A DNA stretch of 64,000 nucleotides from positions 19,627,532 through 19,691,531 of the forward strand of contig NC_091307.1 in assembly GCF_038502225.1 (NCBI RefSeq), written 5' to 3'. Positions 51,076 through 64,000 of the stretch are shown in pieces; within the stretch, counting starts at the first letter, position 1, and every line of letters begins with the position of its first letter. The notes under the pieces are model-generated. The model was not told the DNA's origin. It saw only the letters and a program-made list of their open reading frames with translations, and ran no database searches. The position numbers and the translations under genes were made by a program. Origin of the DNA: Cherax quadricarinatus. Lineage: Eukaryota; Arthropoda; Malacostraca; Decapoda; Parastacidae.

Positions 51076-52317
51076 CAAGACAGTTTATGATCTGGTAATT
51101 ATTGTGCACCGTGCATTACTAATATCCCCGAGCCTCCTCACATATATATCCTGATTTCCAGAGACTTTTTAATATTGTGGTCCATTATTAGAAACTGTGG
51201 AAAATTACATTTATCTGAATGTAACTAATTATGTACATAACAGTAAATGATAACAAAGATAATTATTATTTATCAATGTTACATAGACAAGTAGGAATTT
51301 GGGACACCTAGGTCGCAAAAAATGTCCCCCTTCTATACCTACCACTGTCATAACCACAAGTTGCTCTGGACCTATTAATTAAATGAAATATACATACACC
51401 AGGAATACTGGTAAATATATAAATTTGTGGACTGTATATTAAAAATAATAAATGGTTATATATATACATAATTACATAACAGAAGGAAAATATATCTTAA
51501 TATCACTCACCAATTTGACTGGAGATTAATGTGTATCATACTCAGAAAACCTCACTCTAACTAAATCTATGAAAATAATGCTGGCCAGAATTACACACAA
51601 ATCTAAAGAGCTTATCTGAGGTTCCTGGAGCTGTCTTGTCCAGTCGTCTGATATCTCAAGTTATGCAGGAATGCATATCCACCAATTTCGCCTCCTATTT
51701 GAGAGGTGTCAACACAATTTTAACCTCTAAAGCACGAAAAATTCTTCCCATTACACCAACGTTTGTACAAAATTCAAAACCAAGATGGCGAGTGACTCCC
51801 CCGGCCGCAGGTTTCCCATTTTCGATATCATACTTCTTTTAAAAATACAATATAGGGCATCTATTTACCTATAAATTACCGTATTTCCGGAAAATATATA
51901 CAGTATTTTCCACAGAAACTGAGTAACCATTAATTACGAATAGAAGGATTCAAGTGAATATGATAAACATAATAATCTCATTACCAATCACTATTCACAC
52001 AAATGAGCAAGATTGTTGTAACTCCATTTTTCAGTATTACCCAAAGAAAATAGATGTGCTATCTCTTGAGCCCATCTTCTCCTTCTAGAGTTGTATGGAC
52101 ATGACGAACGTTCCCACCTGTATTATTACATTAATGGCTTGTCACAACCGACAGGTAAATGAATGACACGTGCGCAGCTCTTGGGTCTGAAGAATGTGGA
52201 GACGTATCGCCTACCAGTAGCTTTGCCAGTCTAACACTGAGAGTAAGTGGTGGAAAACGATAAGAGGCAGAGTTCTTCGTGCCCTAATAACTTTTTATAT
52301 ACAATTTTTAAAGGAGT
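51076..52317. other. No gene recognised
   Basis: A/T-rich; nothing supportable. Confidence 0.5.
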
Positions 52318-52370
52318 GGACCGTTAAGCTAGTGGAAGGACTCGGTCAGATGACCGAGAGCTCCAACATG
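52318..52370 (-). repeat. Inverted piece of the GGTCATCTGACCGAG repeat
   Basis: GTGGAAGGACTCGGTCAGAT reads, on the minus strand, as the end of the repeat at 29566-29700. Confidence 0.6.
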
Positions 52371-52399
52371 TCAAATACTAAAAAAAATTATCTTCGCCT

Positions 52400-53104
52400 A
52401 TTTGGTAACTACTGTAATTTTTGCCGATAACGATACTCAATTTTCGGCCGATACCGATACTTTCCTTTTTTTTATTTTTAAAATTATAATGACCATGTTC
52501 AATAAACAAGGCAATGCTTATTGCACAATGGATATTAAATAACACAGGAGGGTTAATATTAAATAACTTTATTTCTCTGAAATGATGTTATTACTCATTA
52601 CTTGACCTGTGTTAGTTACTAGTTGCCAAAGGCACTTGTCGATAGTGTGTGTGTGTGTGTGTGTGTCAGCATATTTTAAATACGCTACAGTGTTACCGCG
52701 TACCTTTCAGATACTCTCATGTCAGCATAGTTTGAACTGCTATGACTGCCCCTGCCTTAAAGCTGGGTCCAGCGAAGGCGTACCCTGGCAGTCAGTCACG
52801 TACCCTCAGGCAGTCAAGGTATCAGACTGCAGGTTGGACTTCCTACACCTATATTCTCAATATACCGGTATAACAGTCTCAGTGAGTTATCATTCACCAT
52901 CACTTCATTTTAGATTCCTTTACTACACGTTTGTGTGCGTGTGTGTGGGGAACTCCTCACAGTCGTAAGGAAGAGTGTTAATCTTGATATTTTTAGGCAA
53001 ACATGTAGCTATATTTTAAAAGTATCGGCTAGAATCGGCCGTTTTTTTTCACCGACACTGATTCCGTAAAAATGGCCGATACCGATACTTTGGCGCATCC
53101 CTAG
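52400..53104. mobile_element. Possible hAT-like non-autonomous element
   Basis: The right end on the minus strand reads CTAGGGATGCGCCAAAGTAT then CGGTATCGGCC. This resembles the (C/T)AGGGATGC...CGATACCGATAC ends of hAT-like elements. GGCCGATACCGATACTTT also occurs at about 52445-52462 and in inverted form at about 53020-53040. A clean left terminus is not visible and there is no transposase ORF. Confidence 0.4.
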
Positions 53105-53846
53105 TGGCAAAAATCCCTTGAAACAGACAAGGTTGTGTTTCAAACACATGCTCGGAAAATTCTACGAAGTTTCTGAAGCCATGCTGTTGTGCTTCTTGGA
53201 AAATGTATTGAAAAACACAGCTGCATAACAATGATTTTTGTGAGGTTGGAGAGGAACTGGAGGAGACAGTACCAGCAGGAGCTGCTGAGAAAACTTTGCT
53301 TCATGGGGTTTCCCTGTTTCTCTCTTTCGAGAGTCCTTCTGCACTTGACTCCCAGTCCTCAGACAGGCTTTCCAGGTGATCGTGTGCTCAGTCTGGTTAT
53401 TGCTGCCTGCAGATTTATTGTCCTATTTAATTGTGTGTAGCAACAATAATAGTAATATTATTAATAGTGATAATAATAACTAATGTTAATTAAGAGACGA
53501 TCGTAGATATTGATGACAGAATGGTCGTGGTGCCTTTATCGGAAATAATAGCTTAGAGTTTAATTTTATGAACGGCGCTGTGTGACCCTTGTAGGTTTAA
53601 CGCTTCTTTTTTATTATAATAATTATTTTATGAAACTATAATCATCATTGAAGTGGCATCATGCTATGAAAAAATTAATAACTTTCAAGTCTGCAGCTGC
53701 TAAAAAAATTACAACCTTAATATCAAACCATCAAAGGTGCTGCAATTATTCTGGTGAAGATACCCTTCTCTTCCATGTATCAAATCTGATTATTTCCCAT
53801 GACTCAGGAGTTGTATGAACCACAAGAGTATAGTGCTTACTTTTGA

Positions 53847-53849
<3 letters not shown>
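53105..53849. other. No gene; scattered GCGCTAAACCC-family pieces
   Basis: GACCCTTGTAGGTTTAACGC at about 53585 and CAAATCTGATTATTTCCCAT at about 53782 belong to the foldback family. Confidence 0.45.

Positions 53850-53892
<43 letters not shown>
53850..53892. repeat. (AAT)n microsatellite
   Basis: About 14 AAT units. Confidence 0.95.
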
Positions 53893-53893
<1 letters not shown>

Positions 53894-53959
53894 TAGGCTA
53901 GAGAATGCATGTGACCTTAATAAGAGTTGTAGTCCACCTATACGTACTTGATTCAAGTG

Positions 53960-54115
53960 GGATGTTTGCCTTCGTGTTCATGATGGGCTCTTGGTCCAAG
54001 GAATTGAAGCTATCTTCCCTTGGATCAAACCAGACTGTCATCCATTCCACAGGCGTTTTATAGCCCGATGGACTGAATGACCCTCGAGCAGTCGAGAGGC
54101 TTAAATCCTAATAAA
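53960..54115. repeat. GCGCTAAACCC-family half copy
   Basis: GATGGGCTCTTGGTCCAAGG, CCTTGGATCAAACCAGACTG and CATCCATTCCACAGG are typical half-copy words, diverged at the distal end. Confidence 0.65.
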
Positions 54116-54204
54116 AACCAGCCACCCAACACGCCAAGAATAGACACAGAAAAACGTCCATCTCTCAGCGTACGTACACTGGAAGGTAGGTAGGTATAAT
54201 GTTT

Positions 54205-54320
54205 GTCAGGAAACAGAACAAGTGTTTGCTGACGCGGGTGTTAGTCATATGATGACCCAGAGCTGGAGCATTTGGTCATCTGGCCGAGGCCTTCTGCTGG
54301 CTTACCTGTGCACCCCTTTA
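54205..54320 (+). repeat. GTCAGGAAACAGGACAAG dispersed repeat
   Basis: GTCAGGAAACAGAACAAGTG, AGTCATATGATGACCC and GGTCATCTGGCCGAGGCCTT match 29566-29700. Confidence 0.75.
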
Positions 54321-56051
54321 AAAATTATGGCCATAGTTATAACCATTTTTTAAGTGGTGCTTCTCCGGAGGTTTACTCCACGCCATGTTATAGGGGTTCA
54401 AGAATCTTTGATGTTAGGTGTACAAGTAGATCATATAATAATTATTATAATAGAACCTTAATTAAGGCGGCATATCACCTGTACACCACCAGGGTTTTCT
54501 TCTTCGTATAGTTTTAAACGATTTCTATCGCAATTATTTAAAAAAAGCATAAAATACCAATATGCCTGACAAGCAGTGCGTCCCTACACTGCACATTTCC
54601 TCCGGAGCATCTTTAAACGTGTGGGAAGACTTTGACAATTATTGCTCTTTTATGGTGACATTAATAACTTTTTTATCTTCTCTTAATTAGATGTGTCACA
54701 GAGTAAAAACAATGAGCAGTATCTGATTTCGCGTAAAGAAATAATTTACGATATTGTTAAGATTTTTTTCCTCAGATAACTTCCTGTTTCTGAAATACTG
54801 AAGGATGGTGTAGCGTTGTCAAGTTATTTCTAAAGTATATGAGGTTCATATTTTTACCTTAGTGATGTGAGTCGACGGCTTTTAACGCGAAATCGTTACA
54901 GCATTCCGTCAGGTGAGCTTTTTTATTGTTTTTGGCTATTTTGTAGAAATATTTGGAGACTGTAAACAGTCAGAAGTCCTAGTTTCCTCCTTCGACTTTC
55001 AGTGAACTGACTTATCTCAAGATACCTCTCAGGAAATTAGCTGTAATTATTTTTTTTTTTTGTAAACTGGCGGTCTTTAGGAAGCTGGTCACTTACAAGT
55101 TGTTGGTCTATGATATACTGGTCTGTAAAAACCAGGTATTCAAGGTGGTTTTTGATATGCTGATCTGTAAGAAATTTGTCTTTGATAATCTTTTATTTGA
55201 CTCCCTGGCCGAGTTCGCTGAATATTCGGCCGCTACCGCTTTCTAGCCAAACAGTTAAAAGAAAATAGCAAATTCTGATGCATTTAAAAAGGCCATACTA
55301 AAAATGCTCACACATTGTTAGCTATTTTCATGGAGTGGAGCTAATCTTCAGCCAATCTGACCGGCATCTGATAAATTTATTTATGATAAACTGGGTCATT
55401 GCTAAATTAGTTTTTAACATGCTTTTACTAAATCCCGAGTTTTAAGTAGCGGTTTTATTCTCAGTAGTTATAAAGCAATGTTTATCTTATTCGTCAAAAG
55501 ACAAGGCAAGTGTCTCCCGACACTTAAATGACCCGTCAACCCTTATTATATAATAAAGTGCGAATACAAGGATAACCTTTAATACCAACACTGAAACCGC
55601 AACCAGTGAAAACAGAGTTCCCACACAACTATTACCTTCCTTGCCCATTACATTTGTCAACATATGAATTATAAAAGTATTGCTTTTATAACTAAGTTTA
55701 CTTCAAAACATACATATGAAAAGTAATACAGAGCATACATACAAGAATACAAACATACATATGTTATGTCACAGGGTATACAGAGACAAATGTGTATGTG
55801 TGTGTTTATACACTGACAATTTGCTGTAATGCCTATATTAGGAACCAAAGTAATCTTGACTGGTGGTGCCCAGGTGATATGCCACCTTAACTGAGAATAC
55901 AGTATAACATAATTCACGTATATATTAGGATAAAAGATAATTTAACCCCAATAACATGGATTAAGGTAAACTTTCCTACCACCTTTTCCATAGCTATAAC
56001 AGAATAATATTTATATAAAAGATAAAACCTGCCAAGCTAAATGACTTAGTG
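54321..56051. other. No gene; pair of inverted short repeats
   Basis: AAGGCGGCATATCACCTGTA at 54465-54484 is matched in inverse orientation near 55858-55890 (CCAGGTGATATGCCACCTTA). Otherwise A/T-rich with no ORF of note. Confidence 0.45.
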
Positions 56052-56123
<72 letters not shown>

Positions 56124-56149
56124 TAGATAGATAGATAGATAGATAGATG
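56052..56149. repeat. (TA)n then (GATA)n microsatellite
   Basis: About 34 TA units followed by seven GATA units. Confidence 0.95.
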
Positions 56150-56200
56150 GGGTCTACCTCTGGTGTAAATTGTGGGTCCCATAGCCTCGGAGAAGTGTGT
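56147..56200 (-). mobile_element. RLE element 3' terminus, severely truncated
   Basis: On the minus strand CTTCTCCGAGGCTATGGG, CACAATTTACACCAGAGG and GACCCCAT match 9454-9503, and the element end again abuts a microsatellite, here (GATA)n/(TA)n. Confidence 0.85.
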
Positions 56201-56208
56201 GTGTTTGT

Positions 56209-56585
56209 GTTGTGTAATAGGCAAAACTTGCGAGTTTGACTTAATAGCAACGCTTTTCTTGCCGAATAAGGCAAGCGAAAATTTTCGTATGCAATAATTT
56301 CGCAAAAATCATTTTAAACCTAACGAAAAAAATATATTTCATTGTTTGTTTAGTATTAAATTATTATAAATCTATCTAAAATATATTTAGTTGGATTAGG
56401 CTAAATTAAATTGCGCTTGTTATAACAAGGTTAGGTAAATTTTCTAAAAAAAGTTTAGAACAAAATTTTTTTCAATAACATAAATAAAAAGAAATATATC
56501 TTTTAACGTATAAGATTATTTTTCAGAAAGGACTTAATTTTAAATGAGTTCTTGCTAATTGACCAGTTTTACCTTTACGGAACGA
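56209..56585 (+). mobile_element. TA-tract MITE, copy F (diverged subfamily)
   Basis: Degenerate left terminus GTTGTGTAATAGG and right terminus TTTACGGAACGA; the interior CTTGCCGAATAAGGCAAGCG is as in copy C. (TA)n on the right; on the left it joins the RLE tail via a short GT run. Confidence 0.85.
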
Positions 56586-56586
56586 T

Positions 56587-57194
<608 letters not shown>

Positions 57195-57656
57195 GTAGGA
57201 TGGTAGACAGCAACCGCCCAGGGAGGTACTACCGTCCTGCCAAGTGAGTGTAAAACTGAAACCTTTAATTGTTTTACACGATGGTAGGATTGCTGGTGTC
57301 TTTTTTTTTCTCTCATACGCATGCAAGATTTCAGGCATGTCTTGCTACTTCTACTTACACCTAGGTCACACTACACATACATGTACAAGCATATATATAC
57401 ACACCCCTTTGGGTTTTCTTCTATTTTCTTTCTAGTTCTTGTTCTTGTTTATTTCCTCTTACCTCCATGGGGAAGTGGAACAGAAATCTTCCTCCATAAG
57501 CCATGCGTGTTGTAAGAGGCGACTAAAATGCCGGGAGCAAGGGGCTAATAACCCCTTCTCCTGTATACATTACTAAATGTAAAAGGAGTAACTTTCGTTT
57601 TTCCTTTTGGGCCGCCCCGCCTCAGTGGGATACGGCCGGTGTGTTGAAAGAAAGAT
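57195..57656 (+). mobile_element. Internally deleted, ORF-less derivative of the RTE-like LINE
   Basis: About 390 bp match the LINE 5' UTR, including GATGGTAGGATTGCTGG, CCATGGGGAAGTGGAA, AAGCCATGCGTGTTGTAAG and TAACCCCTTCTCCTGTATAC. They are joined at about 57585 to the LINE 3' end (TTTTGGGCCGCCCCGCCT, TACGGCCGGTGTG). The whole 2.9-kb ORF is missing. It also has about 45 bp more at the 5' end than copy 1, with an AGGATGGTAG/CTACCGTCCT stem. Divergence from copies 1 and 2 suggests an older source. A non-autonomous element mobilised in trans is the natural reading. Confidence 0.82.
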
Positions 57657-57670
57657 ATATATATATATAT

Positions 57671-58059
57671 GTCGTGCCGAATATGTAAAACTGGTCAATT
57701 AGCAAGAACTCATTTAAAATAAAGTCTTTTCTAAAATTTTCTCTTATACGTTTAAAGATATATTTTTTTTCATTAATGTTAATGTAAAAAATTTTAATTT
57801 TGCACCAAAAGAATCTTAGAAAACTTACCTAACCTTATTATAACAAGTGCAATTTATTTTAGCCTAACACAACTAAATATATTTTAAATACGTTTACAAT
57901 AATTTAGTACTAAACAAGCACAATCAAATATATTTTTTTCGTTAGGTTCAGAATGATTTTGGCGAAATTATTGCATACACAAATTTTCACTTGTCTTATA
58001 TGGCAAGATGAGCGTTGCTATTTAAGCCAAGATCGCAAGTTCTGCCTATTCGGCACGAC
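57671..58059 (-). mobile_element. TA-tract MITE, copy H
   Basis: GTCGTGCCGAATATG to TATTCGGCACGAC, about 389 bp; a short (TA)n separates it from the LINE derivative and a longer one follows. Confidence 0.93.

Positions 58060-58060
<1 letters not shown>

Positions 58061-58125
<65 letters not shown>
58061..58125. repeat. (TA)n microsatellite
   Basis: About 32 TA units. Confidence 0.95.
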
Positions 58126-58128
<3 letters not shown>

Positions 58129-58145
58129 ATATTTATATATATATG

Positions 58146-58430
58146 ATATATCTCTCCCTCCTGCGTTCCAACGAGTACAAGTCAAGTGTTTCCAAGCGTT
58201 CCCAGTAGTTAAGGTGCTTGACAGAACTTATACGTGCAGTAAAGGATCTCTGTACACTCTAGATCTGCGGTAGTTAAGGTGCTTGATAGAACTTATACGT
58301 GCAGTAAAGGTTCTCTGTACACTCTCTAGATCTGCGATTTTACCTGCTTTGAATGGAGATGTTAATGTACAGCGGTATTTCAGCCTAGAGGGAACAAGTG
58401 ATTTGAAAAGGATCATCATTGGTTTCATCC
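58146..58430 (-). pseudogene. Non-LTR RT C-terminal fragment with internal duplication
   Basis: The minus-strand frame 58428-58228 reads KPMMILFKSLVPSRLKYRCT, SPFKAGKIADLESVQRTFTA and SIKHLNY. This is the RT thumb and post-thumb region (LFKSLV...SRLEY...C, FKAG-IADLE-VQR-FTA) of CR1/Jockey-like elements. A 62-64 bp segment (TAGTTAAGGTGCTTGA...AGATCTGCG) occurs twice in tandem at about 58206-58268 and 58269-58336, breaking the frame. Truncated at both ends. Confidence 0.78.
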
Positions 58431-58732
58431 CTCTTCATGAACCTCACAGTGCCTCCCTCTTCATGAACCCCACAGTGCCTCCTCCTTTCATACAGTACTT
58501 CCTTCTCCTTCCTTTCATGGACCCATTCACAGTACCTTCCTCTCCTCCTTTCTTACTCTCCAAGTGGACAACACCCCAACTCCTGTCGGACCTTCCGGGT
58601 TCAGCCCCCTCGTAAACTTCAATAAATCTACGGTCAGTTTCTTTACAGGGAAGTGGGTTTCCTGGCGGTGGCGTGGGAGAGACGCCCACATCAGCGTCCT
58701 CCACAGGGTATGTGAGGTAGCAGAATCTAATT
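58431..58732. other. No gene recognised
   Basis: Pyrimidine-rich, with short repeated CTCTTCATGAACC and CTTCATGAACCCCACAGTGC words. Confidence 0.5.
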
Positions 58733-58745
58733 TTTATTATTATTA

Positions 58746-58809
<64 letters not shown>
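58733..58809. repeat. (TTA)n microsatellite
   Basis: About 25 units. Confidence 0.96.
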
Positions 58810-58914
58810 CCTTAAGCCAAGGGCCTCAATAAAAATAAGTCACTTTATCTGACTTTTTTGGGGTTATTCTAGGTAATTTACACGATATATGATAATTGTA
58901 CTTTTGTGTACCCG

Positions 58915-59010
58915 TGCTTAAATAAACACAGGGGTCTAAAACGCCTGAGGAATGGCAGGTAATCAGATTTGATTAGAGAGAAGTGTGAGGGCAGCTTCAA
59001 CTCCGTGGAA
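58915..59010. repeat. GCGCTAAACCC-family half copy
   Basis: CACAGGGGTCTAAAACGCCT, GGTAATCAGATTTGATTAGA and CTTCAACTCCGTGGAACAAG follow the family order. Confidence 0.65.
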
Positions 59011-59324
59011 CAAGAGAAAGCTTCAACATCAAAGTGCCCCTCCTGAAGGGTATCCGGCATCAGCTTGTCCTAGCATCGTGTTGCACTGAAATGACTGACG
59101 CTGTGGTCTACACTGTATTATATTGCACTGATTTGCGTTTGAAATGCTCTGTCTGGACTGGTGAGTTATGAGTTTGAGATTTTGTAACTTGTGTCTGTGA
59201 CTTGTAAGTGGTTGTAACTGCTGAGTAACTGTGGCTGATGAGTGAATGTGGCTGCTGGTTGACTGCAGAGTGACTGTTTCTACTGAGTGGATGCCAGATG
59301 AGTGACAATATTGTAACTAACTTG

Positions 59325-59450
59325 CACTTTGCTGAGGAAACTTTAGAAGACGTTTCGGTCAGATCTGGATCATTATCAGATCATAAGTTTTGGTTTTATA
59401 CTAGACCAGAACTTACCAAAATATCTTCCGAAGTTTCCTTATCAAAGTGC
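59325..59450. repeat. GACGTTTCGGTC-type foldback, short
   Basis: GAGGAAACTTTAGAAGACGT and, inverted, CTTCCGAAGTTTCCTTA flank a centre with AGATCTGGATCATTATCAGA. Related to the 11.1- and 61.8-kb foldbacks by the GACGTTTCGGTC core. Confidence 0.6.
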
Positions 59451-59649
59451 AATTATTTGTTAATTGTTCCGGTGAAAATATTGTGACTTTTACTCTTAAA
59501 AAATTATTCAATATTTTTTACATGCATATAAATGTTGTAGACATACATTGGTGGTAAACAATGTCGATTTAGCCAAGGATAAACCCTTAGGCAGTAGTAC
59601 TATACTTATTCAGATATTAGGTTTTATTTAAGAAATGTCCTTTCAGAGG

Positions 59650-59775
59650 GGAGTTGGTATTTTGATGCCGGTGAAGGGCTCTTGATCCAGGGAAATTAAG
59701 CTATCTTCCGCTTGTATCGAGCCTGATATTCTTGTATTTTTTCAGGCACTGTGTGACACGTACAAGTTTAGCGCC
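59650..59775. repeat. GCGCTAAACCC-family half copy
   Basis: TTGATGCCGGTGAAGGGCTC, TTGATCCAGGG and ACGTACAAGTTTAGCGCC. It joins directly to the LINE 3' fragment that follows. Confidence 0.65.
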
Positions 59776-59960
59776 GGATTCGAGTCCTGGAGGTGGGAAG
59801 TGCAGTGCCTGCATTCTGAAGGAGGGGTGGAGATATGCTGCAGTTATTAAACTGTAGTACCGGCACGCCTCTGGCAAGACAGTGATGGAGTGAGTGATGA
59901 TGAAAGTGTTGATTATTTTTCGGGTCAACCTGCCTTAGTAGGAAACGGCCGATGTTTTAC
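59776..59960 (+). mobile_element. RTE-like LINE 3' fragment, diverged
   Basis: TTCGAGTCCTGGAGGTGGGA, CAGTGCCTGCATTCTGAAGG, GGCAAGACAGTGATGGAGTG and CGGGTCAACCTGCCTTAGTA match the LINE 3' UTR with many substitutions, ending ACGGCCGATGTT. An older 5'-truncated insertion. Confidence 0.82.
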
Positions 59961-60814
59961 AAAAATTAGGTTTGAAATATCTTGAATATCTGCTTAATTC
60001 TTTATCTTGATAAGCCACTTAGTGGTCCGGAAGATCAAGTGTGATCCTCCTAAAATATCATTAACTAGTATATTTGAGACTGCAAAGTTCACTATAAAAT
60101 TAAATCTTCGTTTAAGACACATTATTAAAACTATGAAGCTGCTCAGAAGAGGCATTCTCCAGTTATCGCACAGAATCTAACTATTCTAAGTTATTTAAGC
60201 CAGTATAATAACTTCTGCACCTACAAAAATCTATTCTTATAGGTATCATCCTTCTATTATACATGTCAGGCTGCATTTCCCTTCTCAAAGCAGATATAGA
60301 CTATTACGAATGCCCTTCTCTCCAAATATTTTCTTTTGGGATTCCTGATTAAAATTTTGAGCCAGGGTAAGATAACATGGTAGATGACATTCTCTGACCA
60401 TAAAATTCATGGTGAGGTAGCGGTCATCTCCTTTCGACGAGGCCAGTATTTTTTTCTTTTTTTAGTAAATTTTACATATTCGTTTAACTAGCATTTTTTT
60501 ATACTAGGCCCACATATAGACATTCAGGCAACAGTCTCAATTACTGTATTTATTTAAATTATATGGTATTTGGTAAGCCTAAAATAATTGTATAATAGCA
60601 TGTACGCGGTTACCTCCTGGCTGAGAGCTCTGTCAGGTTTTCACTTTACCAAGTGGGCAGATTATCATCCTTCTGAAGGAAGATGCATGCTGATCTTCGT
60701 ATGTTCTCTCTTCGTTTTGTTTTGAGAGGCTTTTGATTATTTTGTGCCAGGGCAAAAAAACGAAATATTGATGGCCGTTCCTGCGGGTACTTCTCTGACT
60801 ATAGAGTTGAGGGG
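59961..60814. other. No gene recognised
   Basis: A/T-rich; nothing supportable. Confidence 0.5.
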
Positions 60815-60890
60815 AAGGTTTGTCAGGGAACAGGACAAGTGTTTCCTCAACGGGTTTTAGTCTTATGATGACCCGCAGCAAATGGCGTGG
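60815..60890 (+). repeat. GTCAGGAAACAGGACAAG dispersed repeat, partial
   Basis: GTCAGGGAACAGGACAAGTG and AGTCTTATGATGACCCGCAG match 29566-29700 and 54205-54320. Confidence 0.7.
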
Positions 60891-61081
60891 TTACTAGCTA
60901 GATTTTATTGTGTTATTCCAACATTTAGAGATTCAGTCAGCAGCCACAGTTATTGAAAGTATGGGAAATTAATTCTGCCCAAAATAACTGTATAAAACAT
61001 TCCATCTTTGAACGATTTTTTAACAGCGTTTCATTGTATTTCCCCCAGGAACACCGGTCATGCAGTTCATGCAGAAAAATG

Positions 61082-61613
<532 letters not shown>

Positions 61614-61672
<59 letters not shown>
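61614..61672. repeat. (TA)n microsatellite
   Basis: About 29 TA units. Confidence 0.95.
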
Positions 61673-61675
<3 letters not shown>

Positions 61676-61787
61676 CTTAATTATGAAGAGTGAACAGAAA
61701 CGAAAAAAATGATTATATTTAAATTTTTCTTTCGAGTTATTATTATATTCATAGGAAGTGCTAACCGTGTCATACAGTACCATACAT

Positions 61788-61892
61788 AAATAACCCGACA
61801 CATTAGAAACTTTTGACGACGTTTCGGTCCTACCTGGGCCATTAACCAGTCCGAAACATCGTCATAAGTTTCTCTTATGTACGAGTTATTTG
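61788..61892. mobile_element. GACGTTTCGGTCC foldback
   Basis: AGAAACTTTTGACGACGTTT then CGGTCC on the left; inverted GTCCGAAACATCGTCATAAG then TTTCT on the right, with outer AATAACCCG/CGAGTTATT. Same core as the 11.1-kb foldback with different outer arms. Confidence 0.8.
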
Positions 61893-62219
61893 TGTATTGT
61901 TGCAGTCCAGGTATTGTGCCTTTCTATTTTTTATACTGAACCTTATCATCGGGAGGCAACGAGATCCGTTCTAACGAGACGGGGGTAGCTCCAGTTCCTG
62001 AGATCAAGAGCGCTTCTTTTTGTCTTTCAAAGCATTTTTTCTGACCGATTCATGAGCTTTATAACGAAGAAAAATTCTTTGCAATACGTAATATCTATAA
62101 CTATTAGAAAATAATTATATTATTATAATCACAACTAAGCGCTAAACCCACAAGGGTCATACAGCGCTGCGGAAGATAGTTGTATTTTTGTATTTTACTT
62201 TCTTTGCGTGCTTAATTAA

Positions 62220-63609
<1,390 letters not shown>

Positions 63610-64000
63610 TAATCGATGGGATGCGCTAAACCCGTGGGGGATATACAGCACCAGGGGAGGCAGTCAGATTCGGTCCGGGGAAGGGGAGGACAGGTCCAAC
63701 TCCTTGGATCAAGAACCCCTCACCAGCATCAAGCTCTTGAGGGGTTCGATTCCTGTAAAGGGGCTCTTGATCCATAAACTTGTACCACTTCTCCCTTTCC
63801 TCGGATTGATCCCTCAAGCGCTGTAATAACCCATACGGGTGTAGCGCTCTCAAAAAAATGCTGTTCCCTTCAGTAGAGATAGTGCCTTGATGCCGGTGAG
63901 AGGAATCATGTTCCAAGGAATTAATCAGCTTCTTTTTCCTTGGATCGAACCTGATTGCCTCCCATCCACCAGGTGCTGAATGAGCCCCACGGTTTTAGCG
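63610..64000. repeat. Two GCGCTAAACCC-family half copies at the window edge
   Basis: GCGCTAAACCCGTGGGGGAT, AGTCAGATTCGGTCCGGGGA and CCAACTCCTTGGATCAAGAA run from 63613. A second piece in inverted order follows at 63880-64000 (GATGCCGGTGAG, TTCCTTGGATCGAACCTGAT, CCCCACGGTTTTAGCG). The two halves may form another foldback running off the window. Confidence 0.7.

Overview
The window looks like gene-poor, repeat-saturated DNA from a decapod crustacean (crayfish, lobster or shrimp type). The call rests on very dense (TA)n, (CA)n and (ATT)n microsatellites, several repeat families I associate with decapod genomes, TTAGG-like telomeric sequence, and RTE-like, Penelope-like and restriction-like-endonuclease (RLE) retroelements. 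I found no convincing host protein-coding gene. Nearly every long reading frame belongs to a retrotransposon or is a microsatellite artefact.

Layout. At 1.3-5.7 kb there is a three-level nest: a 12-bp-TIR MITE in a (TA)n tract is interrupted by the 3' end of a CR1/Jockey-like element, which is interrupted by a nearly intact RTE-like LINE (copy 1, minus strand) with a 12-bp target-site duplication. At 5.7-9.5 kb lies a second retrotransposon with an RT and a C-terminal RLE-like domain; it carries one frame disruption and has (TA)n at both apparent ends. A second LINE copy, almost identical but inverted and with one nonsense codon, occupies 12.4-15.9 kb. After another MITE, a tRNA-Val-derived SINE and a degenerate tRNA-Asp, a single 29-bp satellite array fills 17.0-28.9 kb.

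From 29 to 33 kb there is a run of minisatellites (24, ~13, ~33 and 31 bp). At 33.1-33.9 kb a tRNA-derived SINE-like unit forms a 263-bp-arm palindrome between two (TA)n tracts. A decayed Penelope-like element follows at 34.1-34.9 kb. The rest (35-64 kb) is microsatellites, MITE copies, 5'-truncated or internally deleted LINE derivatives, foldback elements, antisense relics of a second non-LTR family, and unannotated A/T-rich DNA.

The unifying theme is that (TA)n microsatellites border most mobile elements here. Ten copies of the MITE family, the RLE element and its truncated tails, LINE copy 2, the deleted LINE derivative and the SINE palindrome all start or end in TA-repeat DNA. This suggests targeted insertion into, or generation of, (TA)n. 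The best candidates for something undescribed are this TA-tract-associated MITE and RLE element pair, and the block-duplicated 11.9-kb satellite.

All family assignments are by eye from translated motifs and recalled repeat signatures; no database search was possible.
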